The notes below the pieces were generated by a model that made no database searches, was not told the origin of the DNA, and was given only the letters and a program-made list of their open reading frames with translations. This document shows, in pieces, positions 34,215-42,461 of a stretch of 64,000 nt of DNA. Source of the DNA: Streptomyces dengpaensis (lineage in GTDB: Bacteria; Actinomycetota; Actinomycetes; Streptomycetales; Streptomycetaceae); the NCBI RefSeq assembly GCF_002946835.1, contig NZ_CP026652.1, forward strand, positions 1,364,001-1,428,000, read 5' to 3'. Every line of letters starts with the position of its first letter. Position 1 is the stretch's first letter. The position numbers were made by a program, and so were the translations under genes.

Positions 34215-35834
34215 CTAGCGGGCCCGCTCCACGCGGCGCTCGTCCCACACCGGCTCCTGGGTCTCGCGTACCCGGCCGTCGGAGCCGAGGACCAGATAGC
34301 GGTCGAAGGAGCGGGCGAACCAGCGGTCGTGGGTGACCGCGAGGACCGTGCCCTCGTACGCCTCCAGGCCCTCCTGGAGGGCCTCCGCGGACTCCAGGTC
34401 GAGGTTGTCCGTCGGCTCGTCCAGGAGCAGGGCCGTGGAGCCCTCCAGCTCCAGCAGGAGGATCTGGAAGCGGGCCTGCTGGCCGCCGGAGAGCCTTTCG
34501 AAGCGCTGCTCGGCCTGGGCGGTCAGCTCGTAGCGGCGCAGCCGGGACATCGCGGCCCCGCGGTCCTGGGAGTGCTCGGTCCACAGGATGTCGAGCAGGG
34601 TGCGGCCCTGCAGTTCCGGGTGGGCGTGCGTCTGAGCGAAGTGTCCGGGGACGACGCGGGCGCCGAGCTTCCACTCGCCCGTGTGCACCACGTCGTCGCC
34701 GGCGAGCAGCCGCAGGAAGTGCGACTTGCCGGAGCCGTTGGAGCCGAGGACGGCGACCCGTTCGCCGTAGAAGATCTCCAGGTCGAAGGGTTTCATCAGG
34801 CCGGTGAGCTCAAGTCCCTTGCAGGTGACGGCCCTTACGCCGGTACGGCCGCCCTTGAGCCGCATCCTGATGTCCTGCTCGCGCGGCGGCTCCGGAGGCG
34901 GTCCGGCCTCCTCGAACTTCCGCAGCCGGGTCTGCGCGGCCTGATAACGGGACGCCAACTCATGGCTGATGGACGCCGCCTGACGCAGACTCAGCACGAG
35001 CTTCTTCAGCTGGGCGTGCTTCTCGTCCCAGCGCCGCCGCAGTTCCTCGAAGCGCGCGAACCGCTCCCGCCGCGCCTCGTGATACGTCTCGAACCCGCCG
35101 CCGTGCACCCAGGCGTCCGCGCCGGTCGGACTGGGCTCGACACTGACGATCTTCTCGGCGGCGCGGGCGAGGAGCTCGCGGTCGTGCGACACGAAGAGGA
35201 CGGTCTTGCGGGTCTCCTTGAGCCGCTCCTCCAGCCAGCGCTTTCCCGGTACGTCGAGGTAGTTGTCCGGCTCGTCGAGCAGCAGCACCTCGTCGGTGCC
35301 GCGCAGCAGGGCTTCCAGCACGAGCCGCTTCTGCTCTCCTCCGGAGAGCGTGCGCACCAACCGCCACTGCGCCTTCTCGTACGGGACACCGAGCGCGGCC
35401 ATCGTGCACATGTCCCAGAGCGTCTCGGACTCGTATCCGCGCACCTCGGCCCAGTCGGACAGGGCCTGCGCGTAGCGCAGCTGCGCGGCCTCGTCGTCGA
35501 CCGTCATGATCGCGTGCTCGGCCGCGTCCACGGCCCTCGCGGCCTCCTGGATCCGGGGCGGAGCCACGGACACCAGCAGCTCTCGTACGGTCGTCTCGTC
35601 CCGTACGGATCCCACGAACTGCCGCATCACGCCCAGGCCGCCGCCTACGGTGACGGTTCCGCCGTGCGGCTTCAGCTCTCCCGAGATCAGCCGGAGCAGC
35701 GTGGTCTTCCCGGCCCCGTTGGGCCCCACCAGGGCCACCACGGCGCCTTCCCCCACCCGAAACGACACGTCGCCGAGCAGCGCCCTCCCGTCGGGAAGGT
35801 AGTACTCCAAATGCGCGGCTTCGAGGTGTCCCAT
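34215..35834 (-). CDS. ABC-F family ATP-binding protein
   Basis: This 539-residue protein has two nucleotide-binding domains and no membrane span. Domain 1: Walker A VGPNGAGKTTLLRL, signature TLSGGEQKRLVLEALL, Walker B EVLLLDEPDNYLD. Domain 2: GSNGSGKSHFLRLLAG, LSGGQQARFQILLLEL, ALLLDEPTDNLDL. The linker between them is helical and basic (YHEARRERFARFEELRRRWD). ABC-F proteins act on the ribosome, as translation factors or antibiotic target protectors. The unusual LLDEPDNYLD and GSGKSH suggest a housekeeping-type paralogue; a resistance role is not evident. Confidence 0.93.
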   Translation of the reverse strand: MGHLEAAHLEYYLPDGRALLGDVSFRVGEGAVVALVGPNGAGKTTLLRLISGELKPHGGTVTVGGGLGVMRQFVGSVRDETTVRELLVSVAPPRIQEAARAVDAAEHAIMTVDDEAAQLRYAQALSDWAEVRGYESETLWDMCTMAALGVPYEKAQWRLVRTLSGGEQKRLVLEALLRGTDEVLLLDEPDNYLDVPGKRWLEERLKETRKTVLFVSHDRELLARAAEKIVSVEPSPTGADAWVHGGGFETYHEARRERFARFEELRRRWDEKHAQLKKLVLSLRQAASISHELASRYQAAQTRLRKFEEAGPPPEPPREQDIRMRLKGGRTGVRAVTCKGLELTGLMKPFDLEIFYGERVAVLGSNGSGKSHFLRLLAGDDVVHTGEWKLGARVVPGHFAQTHAHPELQGRTLLDILWTEHSQDRGAAMSRLRRYELTAQAEQRFERLSGGQQARFQILLLELEGSTALLLDEPTDNLDLESAEALQEGLEAYEGTVLAVTHDRWFARSFDRYLVLGSDGRVRETQEPVWDERRVERAR

Positions 35835-35906
35835 GAGGCGGCATTCTCCGCGAGCCCGGGGTCACGGGGCAAACGCGTATCCGGCGGGCCCGGCCTTGCG
35901 GGGTCT

Positions 35907-35982
35907 CGCCCCCTCCGCCCCTACCCTCCCCCGCTCGAGCGAAGCCGAGAGTCGGGGAGGGTAGGGGCGGAGGGGGCGAAAA
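35907..35982. repeat. Dispersed mosaic repeat, copy C: perfect 25-bp inverted repeat
   Basis: The left arm (35907-35931, beginning CGCCCCCTCCGCCCCTACCC) pairs perfectly with 35954-35978. The 22-nt loop contains CGCTCGAGCGAAGCCGAGAG, the module also found in fdhD. AAAAA follows the right arm on the plus strand, so the run sits on the wrong side for a classical terminator. It sits between the divergent ABC-F and methyltransferase genes. Confidence 0.85.
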
Positions 35983-36005
35983 ACCCACCGCTGCGTCCAC
36001 ATAGC

Positions 36006-36035
36006 GAGACTTAGGTCTCAACATTCGACATGTCG
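36006..36035. promoter_or_regulatory. Two palindromes upstream of the methyltransferase gene
   Basis: GAGAC-TTAG-GTCTC (36006-36019) and CGACATGTCG (36026-36035) sit 41-70 nt before the start codon at 36076, in locally AT-richer DNA. They are plausible operators for an unknown repressor. Confidence 0.4.
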
Positions 36036-36075
36036 GCGTACCGTGAGCGCGTAACCGACGACAAGGGGACCGGCC

Positions 36076-36897
36076 ATGCCGAAGTCGCAGGAGACCGCCG
36101 TCTACACGCACGGCCACCACGAGTCCGTGCTGCGCTCGCACACCTGGCGCACCGCCGCCAACTCGGCGGCCTACCTGCTCGGCTCGCTGAAGCCCCACAT
36201 GAAGATCCTGGACATCGGCTGCGGCCCGGGCACCATCACCGCCGACCTGGCGGAACTGGTCCCCGACGGGCAGGTCACAGGCGTCGACCGCGCGCCGGCC
36301 ATCCTGGACCAGGCACGGACCGTGGCGGCCGAACGCGGCCTGGACAACGTCGAGTTCGCCGTCGCGGACATCCACGCACTGGAGTACCCGGACGACGCCT
36401 TCTGCGTGGTCCACGCCCACCAGGTACTGCAGCACGTGGGCGACCCGGTGCAGGCGCTGCGCGAGATGCGCCGGGTGACCAAGCCCGGCGGGTTCATCGC
36501 GGTCCGCGATGCGGACTACTCGGCCATGGCGTGGTACCCGCGGTCGCGGGGCCTGGACGACTGGCAGGACCTGTATCTGCGGGTGGCCCGCGCCAACGGC
36601 GGTGAGCCGGACGCAGGGCGCCGTCTCAAGACGTGGGCGCTGGCGTCCGGCATCCGGAACATCACGGCCACGTCGAGCACCTGGACCTTCGCCACCGAGG
36701 ACGAGCGCGCGTGGTGGAGCGGCCTGTGGGCCGACCGCACGCTGGCCCCGGCGTACGCGGAACGCGCCACGGAGGGCGGCCACGCGACGGCGGAGCAGCT
36801 GCGGGCCGTGTCGGACGCCTGGCGGGAGTGGGGGCGACAGGAGGACGGCTGGTTCAGCGTCCTGCACGGAGAGATCCTCTGCCGCAAGGACGCCTGA
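36076..36897 (+). CDS. Class I SAM-dependent methyltransferase (UbiE/COQ5 type)
   Basis: This 273-residue protein has motif I MKILDIGCGPGTITADLAEL, VTGVDRAPAILDQART, FAVADIHALEYPDDAF and CVVHAHQVLQHVGDPV, then REMRRVTKPGGFIAVRDADY. This is the ubiquinone-biosynthesis-like family; small-molecule acceptors are likely but unknown. Two palindromes precede the gene. Its last nine codons are duplicated directly after the stop codon (GEILCRKDA, then EEILYRKDV and a second stop). Confidence 0.92.
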   Translation: MPKSQETAVYTHGHHESVLRSHTWRTAANSAAYLLGSLKPHMKILDIGCGPGTITADLAELVPDGQVTGVDRAPAILDQARTVAAERGLDNVEFAVADIHALEYPDDAFCVVHAHQVLQHVGDPVQALREMRRVTKPGGFIAVRDADYSAMAWYPRSRGLDDWQDLYLRVARANGGEPDAGRRLKTWALASGIRNITATSSTWTFATEDERAWWSGLWADRTLAPAYAERATEGGHATAEQLRAVSDAWREWGRQEDGWFSVLHGEILCRKDA

Positions 36898-36925
36898 AGA
36901 GATCCTTTACCGCAAGGACGTCTGA
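36871..36925 (+). repeat. 28-bp tandem duplication spanning the methyltransferase stop codon
   Basis: GAGATCCTCTGCCGCAAGGA plus CGCCTGA is followed one base later by GAGATCCTTTACCGCAAGGA plus CGTCTGA. Four substitutions separate the 27-nt units. Confidence 0.85.
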
Positions 36926-36971
36926 TCGGTCAGCACGCGATGGTGATCGATCACGACGCGACGATGATCGG

Positions 36972-38819
36972 TCAGGGCACGATGGCCGTCTCCACCAGCA
37001 GCCGCGCCGCCGCGGCGATCGACTCGGCGTCGATACCCGCGGCATGCAGTTGCTCGGCGGGCGTCGCCGAGCCCGGCATCGTCCGCACGGCGAGGCGCAC
37101 CAGGCGCGGTACGGGGCGGCCGTCGACGAACGCGTCGAGGATCGCGTCACCGAGGCCGCCCTCCTCGCGGTGGTCCTCGACGCTGAGGAGGCAGCCGGTG
37201 TGTTCGGCGGCCTCGCGCAGGGTGGCGCGGTCCACGGGTTTCACCGAGTAGAGGTCGATGACCCGGACCGGGATGCCCTCGCGTTCGAGCGACTCGGCGG
37301 CGGCCAGCGCCTCGTGGACGGTGACGCCCGCCGCGACGATGGTCAGCCGGTCCTCGCCGGAGGCGCGCAGCACCTTGCTGCCGCCGACCGGGAACTCCTC
37401 GGTGGGGCTGTAGATGACGGGGGTGGCCCCGCGCGAGGTGCGCAGATAGCGGATGCCCTCCAGACCCGCCATCGCGGCGACGAGCTTCGCCGCCTGGTTG
37501 GCGTCGCACGGGTACAGCACGGTCGAGTCGTACACCGTACGGAACATCGCCAGGTCCTCCAGGCCCATCTGGGACGGCCCGTCCTGGCCGATCGAGACAC
37601 CCGCGTGCGAGCCGACGAGGTTGATGCCGGCGCCGCTGATCGCGGCCATGCGGACGAAATCGTGGGCGCGGGTGAGGAAGGCGGCGAACGTCGACGCGTA
37701 CGGCAACCAGCCGCGCGCGGCCATTCCGACCGCGGTCGCGGCCAGTTGCTGCTCGGCGATGTAGCACTCGAAGAAGCGGTCGGGGTGTTCCTTGGCGAAG
37801 AACTCGGAGCGCGTCGAGTCGCTCACCTCGCCGTCCAGGGCGACGACGTCACCGCGGGCGGTGCCGAGCGCGGCGAGCGCCTGTCCGTACGCGTCACGGG
37901 TGGCGACCTTGTCGCCGACGTCGTAGCGGGGCAGCTCGAGGTGGCCCGACCGTATGGCGTGCACCATCCGAGCGGCGGGCGGCTGCTGGACCTCCACACG
38001 CCGGTCGTGTACGCCGCCGAGTTCCGCGATCGCCTCCTCGGCGTCCGGCAGCGGTTTGCCGTGCAGGCCCTCGCGGTCCTGGACCGAGGCGACGCCCTTG
38101 CCCTTGAGGGTGCGGGCGAGAATCGCGGTCGGCTGTCCGGCGAGGGACTCGGCCTCGGCGTACGCGCGGTCGATGGCCTCGACGTCGTGTCCGTCGATCT
38201 CGATGGTGTGCCATCCGAAGGCCTGGAACCGGCGCGCGTAGGCGTCCAGGTCGTGTCCGTGCCGCGTCGGCCCGCGCTGCCCGAGCCGGTTGACGTCGAC
38301 GATCGCGATGAGGTTGTCGAGATGCTCGTATCCGGCGTGTTCGGCGGCCTCCCACACGGAGCCCTCGGCGAGCTCGCTGTCTCCGCACAGCACCCAGACG
38401 CGGTATCCCGTATGGTCCAGCCGCTTCCCGGCCAGCGCGATGCCGACCCCGACGCCCAGCCCCTGACCGAGGGAGCCGGTGGCCGTCTCGACCCACGGCA
38501 GCCGCCGGGGCGTCGGATGCCCTTCGAGGCGGCTGCCCAGCTTGCGGAAGGTGAGCAGTTCGGTCTCGCTGATCGCCCCCGCCGCCTTGTACGCGGCGTA
38601 CAGCAACGGTGAGGCGTGCCCCTTGGAGAGCACGAAACGGTCGTTTCCGGCGTGCTGCGGCCGTTCGAAGTCGTAGCGCAGATGGTGGGCCAGCAGCACC
38701 GCCATCAGATCCGCGGCCGACATCGAGGACGTGGGGTGCCCGGACCCCGCCGCGGCGGCCGCCCGAACACTGTCGACACGCAACTGCTGTGCAAGATCAG
38801 TCAGTTGACGGATTTTCAT
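36972..38819 (-). CDS. Transketolase
   Basis: This 615-residue protein starts at ATG 38819 behind AAGGAG. It has the ThDP-enzyme motifs: RAAAAAGSGHPTSSMSAADL, KGHASPLLYAAY, the GDSELAEGSVWEAAEHAGYE ThDP/magnesium site and YIAEQQLAATAVGMAARGWL with the catalytic Glu. SIGQDGPSQMGLEDLAMFRT and the C-terminal domain SVEDHREEGGLGDAILDAFV follow. It transfers ketol units in the pentose phosphate pathway. It is shorter than the 690-residue housekeeping Tkt of Streptomyces and alone, so probably a paralogue with a specialised sugar substrate. Confidence 0.92.
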   Translation of the reverse strand: MKIRQLTDLAQQLRVDSVRAAAAAGSGHPTSSMSAADLMAVLLAHHLRYDFERPQHAGNDRFVLSKGHASPLLYAAYKAAGAISETELLTFRKLGSRLEGHPTPRRLPWVETATGSLGQGLGVGVGIALAGKRLDHTGYRVWVLCGDSELAEGSVWEAAEHAGYEHLDNLIAIVDVNRLGQRGPTRHGHDLDAYARRFQAFGWHTIEIDGHDVEAIDRAYAEAESLAGQPTAILARTLKGKGVASVQDREGLHGKPLPDAEEAIAELGGVHDRRVEVQQPPAARMVHAIRSGHLELPRYDVGDKVATRDAYGQALAALGTARGDVVALDGEVSDSTRSEFFAKEHPDRFFECYIAEQQLAATAVGMAARGWLPYASTFAAFLTRAHDFVRMAAISGAGINLVGSHAGVSIGQDGPSQMGLEDLAMFRTVYDSTVLYPCDANQAAKLVAAMAGLEGIRYLRTSRGATPVIYSPTEEFPVGGSKVLRASGEDRLTIVAAGVTVHEALAAAESLEREGIPVRVIDLYSVKPVDRATLREAAEHTGCLLSVEDHREEGGLGDAILDAFVDGRPVPRLVRLAVRTMPGSATPAEQLHAAGIDAESIAAAARLLVETAIVP

Positions 38820-38852
38820 GACTCTCCTTCCGGGCGGCCCGCGTGCGCGCAC

Positions 38853-38924
38853 GGTCGGATTCCGGAAGTGGTTCGGATTCCGGAAGTGGTTCGGATCTCG
38901 GAAAGGGTCCGGATTCCGGGAGTG
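38853..38924. repeat. Four 18-bp tandem repeats upstream of transketolase
   Basis: Units such as GTTCGGATTCCGGAAGTG recur four times, each with a TTCCGGAA-like core, 34-105 nt before the transketolase start. They could be stacked operators or a neutral tandem array. The rest of the gap 38820-39204 shows no gene. Confidence 0.75.
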
Positions 38925-39204
38925 GTTACAGAAGGTAGCCGGTCAGCTTCAGCAGAGTGATGTCGGCTCACGTTCGTCTCGCCTCCGGCGCTGTCGCTCG
39001 GGCGGGGCTTTCCGCGTCCCCCCGGTCAGGGCACCCAAACCCGCGGCGCCTCCGATGTTTCGCGCGACCATCCGGGGTAACCCGGTCCGCGCGGCTCTCG
39101 GTCCAGACGGCGTCTCCTCTCCCGGTCGCTGGGCCGAGCTCGGTTTCGTCCCCGTCCCTCCGAAACGATCACGTCTCCCGCAGGACCCAACTAGGCTCCT
39201 GCTC

Positions 39205-39558
39205 ATGGAGATTCTGGGAGCCACGCTGCGTATCTGCGTCGACGACCTGGAGGCCTCGGTCCCCTTCTACGAGAGACTCGCGGGCGGGCGCGCCCTGCGC
39301 TTCGAGCGGGGTGGCGTCTCCGTCGCCGCGGTCGGTTGTTTCCTGCTGATGAGCGGGCCCGAGGCCGAGCTGGACGTCCTGCGCAAGGTCGCCGCCACCA
39401 TTGCCGTCACGGACGTCGACGAGGCCCACCGCGTCCTGAGCGAATCGGGCGCCCGCGTTCTGGCGGGCCCGGTCGCGACCCCGGCCGGCCGCAACCTGAT
39501 CGCTCTGCATCCCGACGGGTCGGTGTACGAGTACGCGGACCGCCGGGCGGCGGAGTAG
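39205..39558 (+). CDS. VOC family protein (glyoxalase/bleomycin-resistance fold)
   Basis: This 117-residue protein has the beta-alpha-beta-beta-beta pattern of VOC proteins: ILGATLRICVDDLEASVPFY, ERLAGGRALRFERGGVSVAA, then a second module TIAVTDVDEAHRVLSESGAR and LIALHPDGSVYEYADR with the C-terminal Glu ligand region. Members bind or isomerise small electrophiles or drugs. The substrate is unknown. A long upstream extension of the frame is not supported. Confidence 0.85.
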   Translation: MEILGATLRICVDDLEASVPFYERLAGGRALRFERGGVSVAAVGCFLLMSGPEAELDVLRKVAATIAVTDVDEAHRVLSESGARVLAGPVATPAGRNLIALHPDGSVYEYADRRAAE

Positions 39559-39568
39559 CCGGGCCGGG

Positions 39569-39678
39569 TTTTTTTCGCCCCCTCCGCCCCTGCCGGCAAG
39601 AATTCAGCCCCTCCGGCGTTTGAGGAGCGGGGTCTGGGGCGGAGCCCCAGGGACGGGCAGGGGCGGAGGGGGCGAAAA
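39569..39678. repeat. Dispersed mosaic repeat, copy D: 23-bp inverted repeat with hairpin core
   Basis: The left arm TTTTCGCCCCCTCCGCCCCT (from 39572) pairs perfectly over 23 bp with 39656-39678, which ends GAAAA. The core carries CTCCGGCGTTTGAGGAGCGG and a GGGGCGGAGCCCC hairpin like copies A and B. It sits between the convergent VOC and DUF5107 genes and may double as a terminator. Confidence 0.85.
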
Positions 39679-39690
39679 CACGCTCCGGCC

Positions 39691-41664
39691 TCAGCCCGCC
39701 GACGGCCTCATCCGGAAGTCGTACCGCCCCGGCAACGGCTCGTCCGTAACCCGCTCCCACAGCGAAGAAATCGCCTCGTCCCCCTCCCTCAGATCCGCGA
39801 CTTCGAACCCCGCGTCGAAAACGCCCCGAGCCGCCCCCGCGTCCCCCTCCGCCAGAAGCAACCGCGCCTCAAGAAGCCGGAATCGACCCCGCGCCCGAGT
39901 AGCGGGCAGCAGCCGTTCCCAGGCGCCCCGCGCGTCCGCCACCCGCCGCACCGCGAGCAACGCCTCCACGGCCTCCCGCCCCAGCGCGGCGGTCGCCGCG
40001 GTCCACACTTCCCCGGCGTCCCGCCGCTCCCGGCACAGATCGTCGAAGGCCTCGGCATAGCGGTCGGCGGCCCGCTCCCGGTTGCCCGCCTCCTGGTCGG
40101 CGACGGCGAGGCAGCGCAGCAACGGCCAGAGGGACGGCGCGAGTTCGAGCGCCCGCTCCCAACTCCGTACGGCCTGCGCCAGATCACCCGCGTGCCACTG
40201 GGCCACCCCGAGGTGGTACTCGGCGAGCGGCACGGCGGGCGCGGTCTCCAGCATGTCCCGCCAGTGCGGCGCGACCAGGGTCTCGCCGGGCGGACCGACC
40301 CGCCGCGGCTCGGGAAACGCACCGGACCGCAGCAACTCCAGCCACGGCGCCTGCGCCTCACCGAGCGTGGACTCGTCGAAGGGCGTACCGGGCAACTTGT
40401 AGGCGGCCCGCAGCACTTCGAGCGCACCCCAGCCAGACCCGGCGGCGAGCACCTCGCCGGGTTCGGCGTCGGCGTGCGGCAACCAGGCGTCGTACGCGGC
40501 CTCGACGTCACTCCGCGGAAGGGATGCCTCGAGCCGGGCCTCCGTCTCCGCCCGCGCCGCCTCCCAGTCCGCCCCGTGCACGGCCTCCGCGTTCGCGGTC
40601 AGCGGCCCGTACGCCTCCAGCCACGAAACATCGCTCTCCGCGTCGAGCCGCACGTGTTCGAGCTGCGTGCGCGCGAGCCCGGCCTGGATCTCGCAGTATC
40701 CGCCGGTCCCCGGCTCGGTGAGCCACTCCTGCCAGCGCCGGCCTCCCGGACCGGAGCCCCAGACGAACAGCTTGCGCCCGCGCAGCACGTCGGTGGACGT
40801 CTGCACGAGTCCGTCGCCCGCGTCGTCGAGCGCGGCGATCCAGCGACGCCGCCCGTCGGGCACCTCGTAGAAGTAGTCGGCGGGGTAAGGGCTGTTGAGC
40901 GGATAGGAACGGTCGCGTTCGCCGTACGACGGCACAGGCACCCGCCGCAGCCTTCGCTCGTAGCCGAAGTGCCAGGCCTCCTCGGCCGGCGCCAGCACCC
41001 TGCGCTCCTCGGGCACCGCGATGTTGGACCACCAGTACACGGGCGCGGGTTTCTCGTGCGGATTGCGGACGCGTACGCCGACGTACAGGAAGTCGGAGCC
41101 GTCCGGCAGCCACAGGTCGACCTGGAACGGAAGGTCGCGCAGCCGCTCCCATTCCCACAGGCGGAGCATCTCTCCGCCGCCGGGGGCGGGGACGCGGGCC
41201 GCGTGCACGGGCGAGCAGGACAGGGTGGTGTGGCCCGTCGCGCCGATGTTCCACTCGATGCCGCCGGAGAACCAGGCGCCGTTGAGGGCGAAGCAGGCGG
41301 GCTGCAACACCGGGTTGCGGTAGAGGAGTTCGCGCTCCGAGGGCTTGTGGAAGAGCGAGACGACACGGCCTCCGTAGCCGGGCAGCACGGTGACCCGCAG
41401 CCGGTCGTTCTCGAGCACGATCGTGTCGGTCTCGCGGGACGTCCGCCGTCTGTCGTACCCGTCCCGGACGCGTTCGGGCAGTACGCTGCGCAGCGGCTCG
41501 TACGCGATCTGCCGGGCCATGTCGCGCGGCAGACCCTCCCGGTCCCGTTCGTCGATGCGGTGCATCTCGTCGAGGGGCCGCAGCGGCGGCAGCGGGTTGT
41601 TCGGACCCAACTCGGCCGCGGGAAGCATCAGTACGTCACGTCGGATCGTCGTCACGATGACCAT
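39691..41664 (-). CDS. DUF5107 domain protein with TPR-like C-terminus
   Basis: This 657-residue protein has an N-terminal to central galactose-mutarotase-like beta-sandwich: LRVTVLPGYGGRVVSLFHKP, GGIEWNIGATGHT, and PVYWWSNIAVPE with conserved Trp/Asn. A TPR-like helical region follows from about residue 480 (AEYHLGVAQWHAGDLAQAVR, SWERALELAPSLWPLLRCLA). DUF5107 proteins often occur with sugar-utilisation genes and may act on glycosides. No sugar operon adjoins it. ATG 41664 is used; GTG 41655 is possible. Confidence 0.87.
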   Translation of the reverse strand: MVIVTTIRRDVLMLPAAELGPNNPLPPLRPLDEMHRIDERDREGLPRDMARQIAYEPLRSVLPERVRDGYDRRRTSRETDTIVLENDRLRVTVLPGYGGRVVSLFHKPSERELLYRNPVLQPACFALNGAWFSGGIEWNIGATGHTTLSCSPVHAARVPAPGGGEMLRLWEWERLRDLPFQVDLWLPDGSDFLYVGVRVRNPHEKPAPVYWWSNIAVPEERRVLAPAEEAWHFGYERRLRRVPVPSYGERDRSYPLNSPYPADYFYEVPDGRRRWIAALDDAGDGLVQTSTDVLRGRKLFVWGSGPGGRRWQEWLTEPGTGGYCEIQAGLARTQLEHVRLDAESDVSWLEAYGPLTANAEAVHGADWEAARAETEARLEASLPRSDVEAAYDAWLPHADAEPGEVLAAGSGWGALEVLRAAYKLPGTPFDESTLGEAQAPWLELLRSGAFPEPRRVGPPGETLVAPHWRDMLETAPAVPLAEYHLGVAQWHAGDLAQAVRSWERALELAPSLWPLLRCLAVADQEAGNRERAADRYAEAFDDLCRERRDAGEVWTAATAALGREAVEALLAVRRVADARGAWERLLPATRARGRFRLLEARLLLAEGDAGAARGVFDAGFEVADLREGDEAISSLWERVTDEPLPGRYDFRMRPSAG

Positions 41665-41762
41665 GCAACATGCTCTTCGAGCAGCTGACCAGGGTCTCCG
41701 CTCGTCAGGATCCGGTCATGATTCCGCAAAACCGCAGAGGACGGCGTCCGGCGGGTCTCCGG

Positions 41763-42419
41763 TCAGGACTCCGCGGTCGTCTTCCCGGCCGACTTCCCGG
41801 CCGACTTCCCGGCCGACTTCCCGGCCGACTTCCCGGCCGACTTCCCGGCCGACTTCCCGGCCGACTTGCCGGCCGACTTGCCGGTCATCTCCTTGGTGAT
41901 GGCCCACCGCTCGTGGTCCCGCCAGGCCCCGTTGATGTAGATGAAGTCCGGTGAGAAGCCCTCCAGCCGGAAGCCGCAGCGCTCGGCGAGTGCGATGGAG
42001 GCGGTGTTCTGCGGCTGTGCGTTGATTTCGAGCCGGTGCAGTCCCATCGGGCCGAAGGCGTACCGCACGACGAGCCCGAGCCCCTCGGTCATCAGCCCGC
42101 GCCCGGCGGCGTGCGCGAAGGCGCCGTACCCCAGCGCCCCGCACAGAAAGCCGCCCTCCACGATGTTGTTGATGTTGATGAACCCGGCGATGCCCCCGCC
42201 GTCCCGCTCGCAGACGAGGAACCCGGCCTTCGTCGGATCCTCGATGAGCCGCGCCGCGTAAGCGGCATAGCCCTCGGCGCTGCCGGGCGGGAAGAGCCAC
42301 GGATGATGCAGGTCCTTGCTCTCCCGGACCCGGGCGGTGAACTCCGCGCCGTCCTCGTAGGTGAAGTGCCGGATGCCCACGCGGGGACCTGCGGCGAGAT
42401 AACCAACGTTCTCAGGCAT
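41763..42419 (-). CDS. GNAT (RimJ/RimL-like) N-acetyltransferase with SAGK-repeat tail
   Basis: This 218-residue protein has a complete RimJ/RimL-type GNAT domain at residues 1-180: GVGIRHFTYEDGAEFTARVR, IAGFININNIVEGGFLCGAL, the acetyl-CoA loop region GYGAFAHAAGRGLMTEGLG, and RLEINAQPQNTASIALAERC. After DHERWAITKEMTG the protein ends in eight perfect SAGK units and TTAES. The lysine-rich tail resembles bacterial histone-H1-like tails and could bind DNA or the ribosome. It is encoded by a 12-bp tandem repeat prone to length change. Confidence 0.9.
   Translation of the reverse strand: MPENVGYLAAGPRVGIRHFTYEDGAEFTARVRESKDLHHPWLFPPGSAEGYAAYAARLIEDPTKAGFLVCERDGGGIAGFININNIVEGGFLCGALGYGAFAHAAGRGLMTEGLGLVVRYAFGPMGLHRLEINAQPQNTASIALAERCGFRLEGFSPDFIYINGAWRDHERWAITKEMTGKSAGKSAGKSAGKSAGKSAGKSAGKSAGKSAGKTTAES
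41781..41876 (-). repeat. 12-bp tandem repeat (eight units) in the GNAT gene
   Basis: The plus-strand unit CTTCCCGGCCGA repeats eight times almost without change, encoding KSAG on the minus strand. Units are in frame, so gain or loss would only change tail length. Confidence 0.9.
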
Positions 42420-42461
42420 CCTGTCACCCTACGCGACCGCGCGCTCAGCCCCCGCCCGCCG

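Noticed and set aside
34215..35834. ABC-F gene as an antibiotic resistance determinant
   Set aside because: No neighbouring biosynthetic genes and no resistance-specific linker could be recognised; it is described only as ABC-F.
35907..35982. Classical rho-independent terminator
   Set aside because: The stem is perfect but the A-run follows it on the plus strand, so neither direction gives a stem followed by U residues; the module sharing favours a dispersed repeat.
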